From positions 1-11,368 of the forward strand of contig SXXZ01000030.1 in NCBI GenBank assembly GCA_005789375.1: 11,368 nt of DNA, read 5' to 3'. The position numbers and the translations under genes were made by a program. Shown here piece after piece: positions 1-6,609 of the stretch; the stretch's first letter is position 1; every line of letters begins with the position of its first letter. Origin of the DNA: Verrucomicrobiales bacterium. GTDB lineage: Bacteria; Verrucomicrobiota; Verrucomicrobiae; Limisphaerales; UBA9464. Under the pieces are notes generated by a model, which did not search any database, was not told the DNA's origin, and saw only the letters and a program-made list of their open reading frames with translations.

Positions 1-1312
1 AGCTGACTCCCGAGGTGGCCCGTAGATGAAGATTCCAAGCGCCACCCGGTTTGCCGGAAATTTCCAGTGTGGCGACGGCTGGTCCGGGATCGGTGTCGCG
101 GACGATGATATCAAAGTCTTGGGCCACACTGGTGAAGGGGTCGCTGACGCTCACTCGCACTCGGTTGGTGCTGGGACCCTGCTGCAGTGTGGGGGTCCAA
201 GAAAGCAGGCCATTGGTGGTGACGCTCAGGCCAGTCGGACCAGACACCAGTTGGTAGGTCAACCGTTGGGCAGGCAGGTCTGAATCGGTGGCCTTGAGTT
301 GAAACGAGAGCCGCAGGCCCTCGGTCACTCGGAGTGTGCCCAGGGTTGGCCACACCGGCGGAAGATTCCGCTCTTGGACCACGATATCAAATTCTTGGGA
401 GGCGCCTTCGATCCCGTCATTCACATCGACCCAGACCCGGTTCGTGCTGGGTCCTTGCTCTTCAGTGGGTCGCCAGGAAACCACACCGTTGGTGCTGACC
501 GTCAGGCCCGTCGGACCGCTGATAAGGCGGTAGTTCAAGGGTTGAGGCGGAAGATCGGAATCGGTGGCCCGGAGTTGGAATAAGAGGGTGGAGCCTTCGG
601 AGACGCGGCGATTTTGGGCCGCCGATGTCCAGACGGGAGCCTTGTTGGGATTGGCCGCGGTGACCACCTGGGCAAAAAAGTTGCCTTGAGGTCCGACGTT
701 GGGATTGGCGCTGAAGATTTGCAGGGTCCAAGAATCGAGGAGGTCTGCCTCTTCGAGCATCCAGAAGTCTGTGTAGCTCCCGATGACGGTGGAGTTTTTG
801 CCGGGCAGTGTCGCTCCAATGGTGGGCGGGTTGGCCAAGACCAAGCCAGCTCCGTTGTTCGAATCTTGGGGGAGATTAAAAAACTCCACCGTCCAGGTGA
901 AGCGGTCGGGAACTGTTACCTGAGGGACTGCCAGTGTGGTCATCTGGTAGCCGGGTTGGACCGGATGCAATCCGCTGTCCCAGATTTGGGTGTTGGGTTT
1001 TTGGGAAGTGGCGATGGAGGCGTTCTCTAGCGCGCCGTCGTTTTTGTAAAAACGGATCCGCCATTCACCCGGGGAGATTAAATTGGTCGGAATGCTGCCG
1101 AAGTAGAGGAACGTGAACTGAGTAACAATCCGACCACCTTTGGCTAAGTTGATGTCGTCGCCGTACTGGCGACCGAACATGTAGTAGTTGGTGGTCATCC
1201 CGGACATGTTCTCGAAGACGATCTCCGAGGATTGGGCGGACAGGTGGGCGGGCAGGAACAACACCAAGAAGAGCCAGACGCTTCGTGCCACTTCAGAAAA
1301 GAATCGTGTCAT
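1..1312 (-). CDS. Secreted Ig/cadherin-like repeat protein, C-terminus beyond the left edge
   Basis: Reading the minus strand from the ATG at 1312-1310 gives 437 codons with no stop, so the gene continues past base 1. Residues 1-26 look like a Sec signal peptide: a charged start, a hydrophobic core around SVWLFLVLFL, and an LSA-Q cleavage site. Residues 28 to about 210 are rich in aromatic and beta-forming residues and resemble no domain I can name. Residues 223-315 and 316-407 are two tandem repeats of the putative-Ig/cadherin-like kind, sharing ATDSDLP, SGPTGL, TNG, SW.PT and QGPSTNRV motifs. The sequence after residue 408 begins a different domain. Such repeats are common in secreted or surface proteins of Verrucomicrobia; binding or adhesion is an inference, and no catalytic motif is visible. 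It lies 95 bases downstream of tRNA-Lys on the same strand. No strong ribosome binding site is seen. Confidence 0.85.
   Translation of the reverse strand, partial: MTRFFSEVARSVWLFLVLFLPAHLSAQSSEIVFENMSGMTTNYYMFGRQYGDDINLAKGGRIVTQFTFLYFGSIPTNLISPGEWRIRFYKNDGALENASIATSQKPNTQIWDSGLHPVQPGYQMTTLAVPQVTVPDRFTWTVEFFNLPQDSNNGAGLVLANPPTIGATLPGKNSTVIGSYTDFWMLEEADLLDSWTLQIFSANPNVGPQGNFFAQVVTAANPNKAPVWTSAAQNRRVSEGSTLLFQLRATDSDLPPQPLNYRLISGPTGLTVSTNGVVSWRPTEEQGPSTNRVWVDVNDGIEGASQEFDIVVQERNLPPVWPTLGTLRVTEGLRLSFQLKATDSDLPAQRLTYQLVSGPTGLSVTTNGLLSWTPTLQQGPSTNRVRVSVSDPFTSVAQDFDIIVRDTDPGPAVATLEISGKPGGAWNLHLRATSGVS
92..646 (-). repeat. Two tandem Ig-like repeat units within the secreted protein gene
   Basis: Unit 1 (646-368) encodes residues 223-315 and unit 2 (367-92) encodes residues 316-407, a period of about 93 codons. 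Both begin N..PVW, then RV.EG and FQL.ATDSDLP, and continue with SGPTGL, TNG..SW.PT, QGPSTNRV and FDI.V. They are clearly homologous but differ at many positions, so the duplication is not recent. Further units may lie to the left of the window, although the sequence after residue 408 already departs from the pattern. Confidence 0.8.
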
Positions 1313-1407
1313 CGATCGATGGGGCTCCGTTGAGGGAGCGTCTTTCTGTGGTGCCCTTTTAAAACACCAGTTTCAGAACAGGTTCGGGAGAGTGAAGAAG
1401 AACGGAC

Positions 1408-1482
1408 TGGTGCCTCGGCTAGGACTTGAACCTAGAACCAATTGAGTAAGAGTCAACTGCTCTACCATTGAGCTACCGAGGC
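1408..1482 (-). tRNA. tRNA-Lys (anticodon CTT), CCA encoded
   Basis: The minus strand folds into a full cloverleaf. The acceptor GCCTCGG pairs perfectly with CCGAGGC. The D arm is GCTC/GAGC around a loop with GG. The anticodon stem is GTTGA/TCAAT with one G-T wobble, and the anticodon loop is CTCTTAC, giving anticodon CTT at 1450-1448, which reads AAG lysine codons. The variable loop has five bases, and the T arm is CTAGG/CCTAG around TTCAAGT. The discriminator A is at 1411 and the 3' CCA is encoded at 1410-1408. Every expected invariant position I checked is present, so the gene looks functional. A partial copy of its 5' end and leader is found at 10196-10224. Confidence 0.97.
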
Positions 1483-1498
1483 GCCAAAACCGGCGCGC

Positions 1499-1527
1499 TT
1501 TATGAGGAATGTTCAGGGTCTTGTCAA
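1499..1527 (-). promoter_or_regulatory. Sigma-70 type promoter of tRNA-Lys
   Basis: On the minus strand a perfect -35 hexamer TTGACA (1527-1522) is followed by a spacer of exactly 17 bases and a -10 hexamer CATAAA (1504-1499, four of six consensus matches). The -10 is followed by a GC-only stretch, GCGCGCCGG. A GC-rich discriminator is typical of stable-RNA promoters under stringent control. Transcription would start near 1492, giving a leader of about ten bases before the mature tRNA 5' end at 1482. Confidence 0.8.
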
Positions 1528-1628
1528 CACGGCGGACGGAATTTACGAAAAGCCCGTTCGTTACGATTGCTGTTCGGAAAAATTCAAGTCCCGCTTTTTT
1601 TGGATATTGCTTAGAGTTGGCTCCAGCA

Positions 1629-3530
1629 ATGCTGACTGTTTCCAATGTGTCGAAGGGGTATGGCGGAAAGACCCTGTTCTCAGATTTGTCCCTGCAGTTC
1701 AACCGTCAGGACCGTTTGGGTCTGGTGGGTCCGAATGGCGCCGGCAAGTCCACGCTCTTCAAACTGATCCTCCAATTGGAGGAGCCCGATGATGGTCTGG
1801 TGACCTTCCAACGCGGGACCACCGTCGGTTTCCTGCCTCAGGAAAGCGCGCCCGTGGGCGATCAGACGGTGATGGAAATCGCTACCAGTCAGCATGCGCC
1901 CGGTTCCGAGCCGGAGGATGATTACCACTCGTATGCCGACGGTCCCGCCATCGCCAAGGCCAAGCGACTGCTCAAGGGTCTGGCCTTTCGGGAAACGGAC
2001 TTCGATCGGCCGGCGCGCGAGTTGTCCGGTGGCTGGGTGATGCGGGCACACCTTGCTCGGTTGTTGGTCCATGAGCCGGACATCCTGATGCTGGATGAGC
2101 CCACCAATCATCTCGATCTTGAGACCCTGATTTGGTTCCAGGGCTATCTAAAGAATTACCCGGGAGCGATCTTGGTCATCTCGCATGACCGGGAGTTCCT
2201 CAACCAGTTGGTCACCGGTATCGTCGAGATTCGTAACGAGCGACTCTACAATTACTGTGGTAACTACGACGCCTTTTTGGACGAACGCGAGGCGCAGCAG
2301 GAGCAGCAATTGGCCGCCTTCAAAAATCAGCAGCGCGAAATTGGGCGCTTGATGGATTTCGTGAATCGGTTCCGGGCCAAGAACACGACGGCGACGCGGG
2401 CTCAGGCCAAGCTCAAGCAAATCGATCGTATGGAGAAGATCAACGCGCCGGAGCAGGCTGCGTCGACCGTCGATTTTGCATTCCCACAACCGGAGAAAAG
2501 CGGTCAGCGGGTGATCACCTTGAAGGGGGTCAATTTTGCCTATGGGCAGAACGTCATTTACACGGGTTTGGAGTTCGAGGCGCAGCGGGGAGACCGCACC
2601 GTGCTGGTCGGGCCCAATGGCTCGGGTAAGTCCACGCTCATCAAGCTCTTGGCGGGCAACCTGACTCCCCAGGCGGGCGATCGGGATCTGGGACTGCGGG
2701 TCAAGGTGGGATATTTCTCGCAGTACCGCACCGAAATGCTCCAGCCCGAGCGCACGGTGCTAGAGGAAGCTTCCGATACTGCGGCCCGAGTGACCGATTT
2801 GTACATCCGATCACTGCTGGGGTGTTTCCTCTTCCGGGATGACGACGTCTTCAAAAAAGTGGCTGTGCTCAGCGGTGGTGAGAAGACCCGCTTGGCTCTG
2901 GTGAAGTTGCTCCTCGATCCGCCCAACTTGTTGTTGATGGACGAGCCGACGACCCACCTCGACGTTGCCAGCATTGATGCACTTGTGGCCGCCTTGAGCG
3001 AGTTCATCGGGACTCTCGTTTTCATCAGCCACGACGTGTACTTCATTCGGGCGATCGCCACCCGGGTGCTGCACATCAGCGGTGGTGTGCTGACACCGTA
3101 TGCGGGCGACTATGATTATTACCTCGAGAAGACCAAGGCCTCCTCGGCGCGTGTGGCCTTGACGTCTGCCTCCAATGGCAACGGTCTGACCAATGCCCGT
3201 CCGGCAACCAGTGGTCCGTCCGTGTCCTCAAAACCGGTGATCACGGCCTCCTCCAAGGAGCGTCGGCAGCAGGCGGCGGAGGCTCGCAAGGCGATGGGCT
3301 TCCAGAAAAAGCACGTGACCACCTTGGAGGCTCGCATCGCTTCCCTGGAGGCCAAGCAAGTTCAGTTGACGGCCGAGATGGAAAAGCCCGAGACCTACAC
3401 CAAGCCGGGTCGATCCATGGAGATCCAACAACAAATCCGTGCCGTGGGTCACGATTTGCACAAGGTCAGCACCGACTGGGAGGCCGCGGCCACCAAGCTC
3501 GCAGAGCTCGAGGCCGCCTCCGTGGAGTAG
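1629..3530 (+). CDS. ABC-F family ATPase, YheS-like
   Basis: This is a 633-residue soluble protein with two ABC ATPase domains and no membrane segments, the ABC-F plan of ribosome-associated translation factors. Domain 1 has Walker A GPNGAGKST (34-42), signature LSGGW (132-136), Walker B LMLDEPTNHLD (153-163) and switch His186. A charged helical linker (about 215-290) matches the ABC-F interdomain arm that reaches the ribosomal tRNA sites. Domain 2 has GPNGSGKST (328-336), LSGGE (414-418), LLLMDEPTTHLD (434-445) and His468. After an Ala/Ser/Gly/Asn-rich stretch (about 505-540), residues 541-630 look like a charged C-terminal coiled coil. The ATG at 1629 is chosen because the family starts directly at this beta strand. 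An upstream in-frame start at 1509 would add 40 unrelated residues and overlap the divergent tRNA promoter. YheS-like rather than Uup or EttA is a judgement from the LSGGW signature. Confidence 0.93.
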   Translation: MLTVSNVSKGYGGKTLFSDLSLQFNRQDRLGLVGPNGAGKSTLFKLILQLEEPDDGLVTFQRGTTVGFLPQESAPVGDQTVMEIATSQHAPGSEPEDDYHSYADGPAIAKAKRLLKGLAFRETDFDRPARELSGGWVMRAHLARLLVHEPDILMLDEPTNHLDLETLIWFQGYLKNYPGAILVISHDREFLNQLVTGIVEIRNERLYNYCGNYDAFLDEREAQQEQQLAAFKNQQREIGRLMDFVNRFRAKNTTATRAQAKLKQIDRMEKINAPEQAASTVDFAFPQPEKSGQRVITLKGVNFAYGQNVIYTGLEFEAQRGDRTVLVGPNGSGKSTLIKLLAGNLTPQAGDRDLGLRVKVGYFSQYRTEMLQPERTVLEEASDTAARVTDLYIRSLLGCFLFRDDDVFKKVAVLSGGEKTRLALVKLLLDPPNLLLMDEPTTHLDVASIDALVAALSEFIGTLVFISHDVYFIRAIATRVLHISGGVLTPYAGDYDYYLEKTKASSARVALTSASNGNGLTNARPATSGPSVSSKPVITASSKERRQQAAEARKAMGFQKKHVTTLEARIASLEAKQVQLTAEMEKPETYTKPGRSMEIQQQIRAVGHDLHKVSTDWEAAATKLAELEAASVE

Positions 3531-3556
3531 TCTTGGTGCCCGAGGTGGCAGGATCT

Positions 3557-4627
3557 TTAGATCACCACCTTGAATTTTTCGCCCTTGGCGATGGATAGCG
3601 CGAAGCCGGCCATTAGCTCGGGGATAAATTCAAGGTCCTTGAGGTTCACCATCTCCACCGGTGAGTGCATATAGCGGTTGGGCAGGCTGATGAGCCCGCT
3701 GGGAATGCCTCCGCGGGTCCAGAAGATCACATCGGTATCCGTGCCGCTGGTGGCGCTCATGGCCTCATGCTGCAAGGGGATCTTCTTTTTTGCGGCGACG
3801 TCCTCGAGGCGCTGGATGACGGCCGGATGGTTGCAGCCGCCGTGTGTCAATGCGGGGCCGCTGCCGAGCTTAATATCGCCATGGGCACGCTGGTCCACGG
3901 TGGGGTAGTCCGTGGCGTGGGTGACATCCACCACCAGGGCGGTCTCCGGATTGAGCGAGTAGGCAATTTGCCGGGCTCCGAGCAGGCCGACCTCTTCCTG
4001 CACGTTGGCCACGGCGCAGACTTCGACATTCAGCTTCTTAACCAGGGGTTTAAGCAACCGGAGCGTCTCGGCGACTGCGAAGGTTCCGATGCGGTTGTCA
4101 AAGGCGCGCGCGACAGCCAGATCGCCGCGCAGCATCTCAAAGCGGTCATTCAGCGTGATTGGGTCACCGATGCGCACCAGCTTCAGTGCGGCATCCTTAG
4201 AGGCGACACCGATGTCGATGAAGAGTTCGTGGATCTTGGGGGCTTTGGGCTCGTTGTCGCCGCGGGTGAGGTGCGGGGCGACGTTGCCGACGACGCCAAG
4301 AACGGGACCTTGCCGGGTGTGGATGGTGACCCGCTGGGCTTTGGTGATGGCCGGGTCGATGCCGCCAGTCCTGCGGACATGAATAAACCCCTCTGCGGTA
4401 ATGAAATTCACCGACATGGCGATCTCATCGGCGTGGGCGGCAAGCATGAGTCGGGGGCCGCCACCCTTGTTGAGCACCGCCACGCAGTTCCCATAGGCAT
4501 CGGAGAAGGTTTCGTCGGCGTAGGTGCCGGCGTAGTCCATCCAGACGCGCAGACCGCGCGTCTCATGTCCGACGGGGCTGGGGGTGTTGACGAGGGTTTC
4601 CAGGAAGGTCAGCGATTGCGAACGCAT
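3557..4627 (-). CDS. M42 family metallo-aminopeptidase
   Basis: The 356-residue protein has the length and motif order of M42 (FrvX/PepA/TET-type) di-metal aminopeptidases. Visible residues fit the family's metal and catalytic set: His65 and Asp67 in AHADEIA, Asp177 in RAFDNRIG (bridging ligand), Glu211 (general base) and Glu212 in VQEEVGLLGA, Asp234 in VVDVTHATD, and His321 in YMHSPVE. TSGTDTD (293-299) is also typical. Members usually remove N-terminal residues from short peptides in the cytoplasm as large oligomers; the specificity here is not readable. There is no signal peptide. The gene begins 61 bases after the glycosyltransferase stop on the same strand, so the two may be co-transcribed. 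The start is the first ATG, with AGG very close to it and another GAGG about 14 bases upstream, so initiation is not clear-cut. It converges with the ABC-F gene, leaving 26 bases. Confidence 0.94.
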   Translation of the reverse strand: MRSQSLTFLETLVNTPSPVGHETRGLRVWMDYAGTYADETFSDAYGNCVAVLNKGGGPRLMLAAHADEIAMSVNFITAEGFIHVRRTGGIDPAITKAQRVTIHTRQGPVLGVVGNVAPHLTRGDNEPKAPKIHELFIDIGVASKDAALKLVRIGDPITLNDRFEMLRGDLAVARAFDNRIGTFAVAETLRLLKPLVKKLNVEVCAVANVQEEVGLLGARQIAYSLNPETALVVDVTHATDYPTVDQRAHGDIKLGSGPALTHGGCNHPAVIQRLEDVAAKKKIPLQHEAMSATSGTDTDVIFWTRGGIPSGLISLPNRYMHSPVEMVNLKDLEFIPELMAGFALSIAKGEKFKVVI

Positions 4628-4688
4628 ACCTCGGGAGTTTGCCTCAGGTGACAGGGGGTGCCAAGTGGGACCCGTGATCTGTCCACGG

Positions 4689-5432
4689 TCAGTGACTCGT
4701 CGTGTCGGGCTGCCGACGGAAGCGATTTTCTAGGAGGAGGCGCCAAACCATCCACGCCGCCTCAATGGCGATGTCCCGTGACATCTTTGAGACACCCTGC
4801 TCCCGATCAGTGAAGATGATGGGAACCTCGACGATCTTAAGGCCCCGACGCCAAATGCGATGGGTCAGTTCGATTTGGAAACTGTAGCCGTTGGCTGTGA
4901 CCGAACTGACATCGATGGCTGCCAACGTCTCCCGTCGGAAGCATTTGAAGCCTCCGGTCGGGTCGCTGAAGGGCATGCCGGTGATCATTCGGGTGTAGAA
5001 GCCGCCCCAGAGGGAGAGCAGCAGTCGGGGCAGCGGCCAATTGATGACGCGAATGCCGCCCGAGTAGCGTGAACCCAGCACCAAATCCGCCTTCTGTTCC
5101 TGGGCCGTTTGGAGAAAGCGGGGGATGTCTGCCGGATTGTGGGAGAAGTCGGCATCCATCTCGAAGATGAACCGATAATCCTGGCTCAAGGCCCACTGAA
5201 ACCCTGCCACATAGGCGCGACCCAGACCGTCTTTCACTGTGCGGTGCAGCACATGGACCCAGGGGTTTTTCGAAGCCAGCTCATCGGCGATCTGGCCGGT
5301 GCCGTCGGGCGAGTTGTCGTCCACCACCAGCAAATCGACGGGCACGGGCAGCGAGCCAAGTCGGCGAACCAACTCGGGCAGGTTTTCCCGCTCGTTGTAG
5401 GTCGGTACGATGATGAGCGTCTCGGCCGGCAT
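4689..5432 (-). CDS. GT2 glycosyltransferase, polyprenol-phosphate mannosyltransferase (DPM1-like)
   Basis: From the ATG at 5432 the product has 247 residues, the size of soluble, single-domain dolichol/polyprenol monophosphomannose synthases. These move mannose or a related sugar from GDP-mannose to a lipid phosphate carrier at the membrane. Motifs in order are IIVPTYNERENLPEL (7-21), VVDDNSPDGTG (36-46), the DXD-type metal site MDADFSHNP (92-100), GSRYSGG (120-126), DPTGGFKCFRRE (157-168), GYSFQIE (182-188) and FTDREQGVSKMS (207-218). No C-terminal membrane segments are seen, unlike GtrB-type relatives. Codons for 49 more residues lie in frame upstream, but they are unlike the family and would run into the divergent gene's start region. 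The donor and acceptor cannot be proven from sequence. It is divergent from the glycosylasparaginase gene and upstream of the M42 peptidase. Confidence 0.92.
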   Translation of the reverse strand: MPAETLIIVPTYNERENLPELVRRLGSLPVPVDLLVVDDNSPDGTGQIADELASKNPWVHVLHRTVKDGLGRAYVAGFQWALSQDYRFIFEMDADFSHNPADIPRFLQTAQEQKADLVLGSRYSGGIRVINWPLPRLLLSLWGGFYTRMITGMPFSDPTGGFKCFRRETLAAIDVSSVTANGYSFQIELTHRIWRRGLKIVEVPIIFTDREQGVSKMSRDIAIEAAWMVWRLLLENRFRRQPDTTSH

Positions 5433-5439
5433 AAGTCTT

Positions 5440-5514
5440 CGCAGGCAATGTAACGGTCCATGATGGCTCTGAACAAATGCGAAATTCCAGGAGTTGCCTG
5501 CGGATGCTTGCATC
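5440..5514. promoter_or_regulatory. Inverted repeat and dyad in a divergent gene gap (possible operator)
   Basis: The 110-base gap between the starts of the glycosyltransferase and glycosylasparaginase genes contains CGCAGGCAA at 5440-5448 and its exact reverse complement TTGCCTGCG at 5494-5502, 45 bases apart. Immediately after the right arm is a short dyad GATGC-TT-GCATC at 5503-5514. The left arm lies just upstream of the glycosyltransferase start. The arrangement could be paired binding sites for a shared regulator or a stem in a long leader. No clear -35/-10 pair could be assigned in either direction. Confidence 0.35.
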
Positions 5515-5542
5515 GGAGCGTTTCTTGGGGAGCCTTGGGTCC

Positions 5543-6565
5543 ATGAAGATTCCTCGTAGGGCATTCGTGGGCTCGTCACTGGCGGCCATCGCGGGCGGTC
5601 GGCTCAATGCCGCCAATTCGAAGTCGGGCCCGAAAGTCCGTCGGGAGGCGGATGCTCGAGCCAAGCCGCCCTTGGTCATTTCAACCTGGCCCTTCGGCAA
5701 GCCTGCCAACGACCGCACACTGGAGGTGTTTCGTTCTGGAAAATCCGGCTTGGACGCCGTGGAGCAGGGGGTGCGATTGGCTGAGGACGACCTTTCCAAT
5801 GCCAGCGTGGGTCTTGGAGGGATTCCCGCGGCTCATGGTGTGGTCCAGTTGGATGCCTGCATCATGTCCGGTCCGGGACATAAGGCTGGATCGGTGGCTG
5901 CGGTCGAGGGATTCAAGCACCCGGTCTCCATCGCGCGCCGCGTCATGGAGGAAACCCGCCACGTGATGCTGGTGGGCGAGGGGGCTCAGCGCTTCGCCCG
6001 TGAGCGAAAGTTTGAGGAAGGACCCGCGGTCACGCCGGGTCAGAAGGCAGCCTGGGAAAACTGGAAGAAGGCGCAGGAGGCTGAGAAGGCCAAGATACCG
6101 AACCACGACACTATCGCTCTTCTTATGCTGAGTCCGTCGGGCGATATCTTTGGGGCGTGTTCCACCTCAGGGTGGGGATATAAGATTCAGGGTCGGGTGG
6201 GCGATTCCCCCATCATCGGTGGCGGGCTTTACGTGGACAACGCGGTGGGTGGCGCTGGCGCCACCGGCATTGGTGAGAACGTGATGCGCTATTGCGGCTC
6301 GTTCTTGGTGGTGGAGTTTATGCGGCGGGGCATGTCTCCGACCGAAGCCTGCCTGGCCACGTTGCACCGGATTGCTTCCATGGACCCCAAGGGCTATGAC
6401 CTTAGCATTAACTTCATCGCCCTCGACAAGCGGGGGCGTTTCGGCGCGGCGGGTACCGGTCAGGGTTTCCAGTATTCGGTGGCCTGCGATGACTACAGCA
6501 AGGTGCTACAAAGTCCGGGTGTCACCCAGAAGCCGGTCGGGCCCCTGGGCGGCAATCGTCTTTAA
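5543..6565 (+). CDS. Tat-exported N4-(beta-N-acetylglucosaminyl)-L-asparaginase-type Ntn hydrolase
   Basis: The 340-residue protein follows the glycosylasparaginase (aspartylglucosaminidase) pattern. These enzymes cleave the bond between asparagine and N-acetylglucosamine and activate themselves by cleaving before a threonine. Visible landmarks are STWPFG (47-52), DAVEQG (71-76), SVGLGG (88-93), LDACIMSG (103-110), LVGEGA (143-148), the predicted cleavage site and nucleophile NHD-Thr190, CSTSG (206-210), GRVGDSPI (217-224) and GATGIGE (239-245). Residues 1-24 start with PRRAFVG and a small-residue hydrophobic stretch, a twin-arginine type signal, so the enzyme should act outside the cytoplasm. 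The ATG at 5543 is preferred over a longer frame from 5477 because it puts this signal at the N-terminus and has GGGGAG (5527-5532) ten bases upstream. An isoaspartyl peptidase or plain asparaginase role is possible, but HDT and RVGDSPI favour the glycosylasparaginase branch. Confidence 0.92.
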   Translation: MKIPRRAFVGSSLAAIAGGRLNAANSKSGPKVRREADARAKPPLVISTWPFGKPANDRTLEVFRSGKSGLDAVEQGVRLAEDDLSNASVGLGGIPAAHGVVQLDACIMSGPGHKAGSVAAVEGFKHPVSIARRVMEETRHVMLVGEGAQRFARERKFEEGPAVTPGQKAAWENWKKAQEAEKAKIPNHDTIALLMLSPSGDIFGACSTSGWGYKIQGRVGDSPIIGGGLYVDNAVGGAGATGIGENVMRYCGSFLVVEFMRRGMSPTEACLATLHRIASMDPKGYDLSINFIALDKRGRFGAAGTGQGFQYSVACDDYSKVLQSPGVTQKPVGPLGGNRL

Positions 6566-6609
6566 TCGAGCGGCGGCGGATCTGGTTGGCGGCTCGAGTT
6601 GAGGCCGGG

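Noticed and set aside
614..1030. Plus-strand open frame opposite the Ig-repeat gene
   Set aside because: The minus-strand reading has a signal peptide and clear repeats over the same bases, so this is a shadow frame.
1509..1628. N-terminal extension of the ABC-F protein by 40 residues
   Set aside because: The extension is unlike ABC-F proteins, has no ribosome binding site, and its DNA contains the divergent tRNA promoter.
1505..1628. A promoter for the ABC-F gene
   Set aside because: I checked combinations such as TTCAAG with TATTGC, but none has acceptable hexamers and spacing.
3531..3556. A terminator between the convergent ABC-F and M42 genes
   Set aside because: The 26-base gap shows no stem-loop or T-run.
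3665..4651. A long open frame on the plus strand (328 codons) antisense to the M42 peptidase gene
   Set aside because: It lies almost wholly opposite a gene with complete M42 catalytic motifs, its translation shows no recognisable family, and long antisense frames are expected in GC-rich coding DNA.
5281..5799. Minus-strand frame overlapping both the glycosyltransferase and glycosylasparaginase starts
   Set aside because: It overlaps two well-supported genes in other frames and has no family features.
6566..6597. Inverted repeat TCGAGC/GCTCGA in the convergent gap after the glycosylasparaginase as a terminator
   Set aside because: Only six pairs with a 20-base loop and no T-run on either strand; too weak to call.
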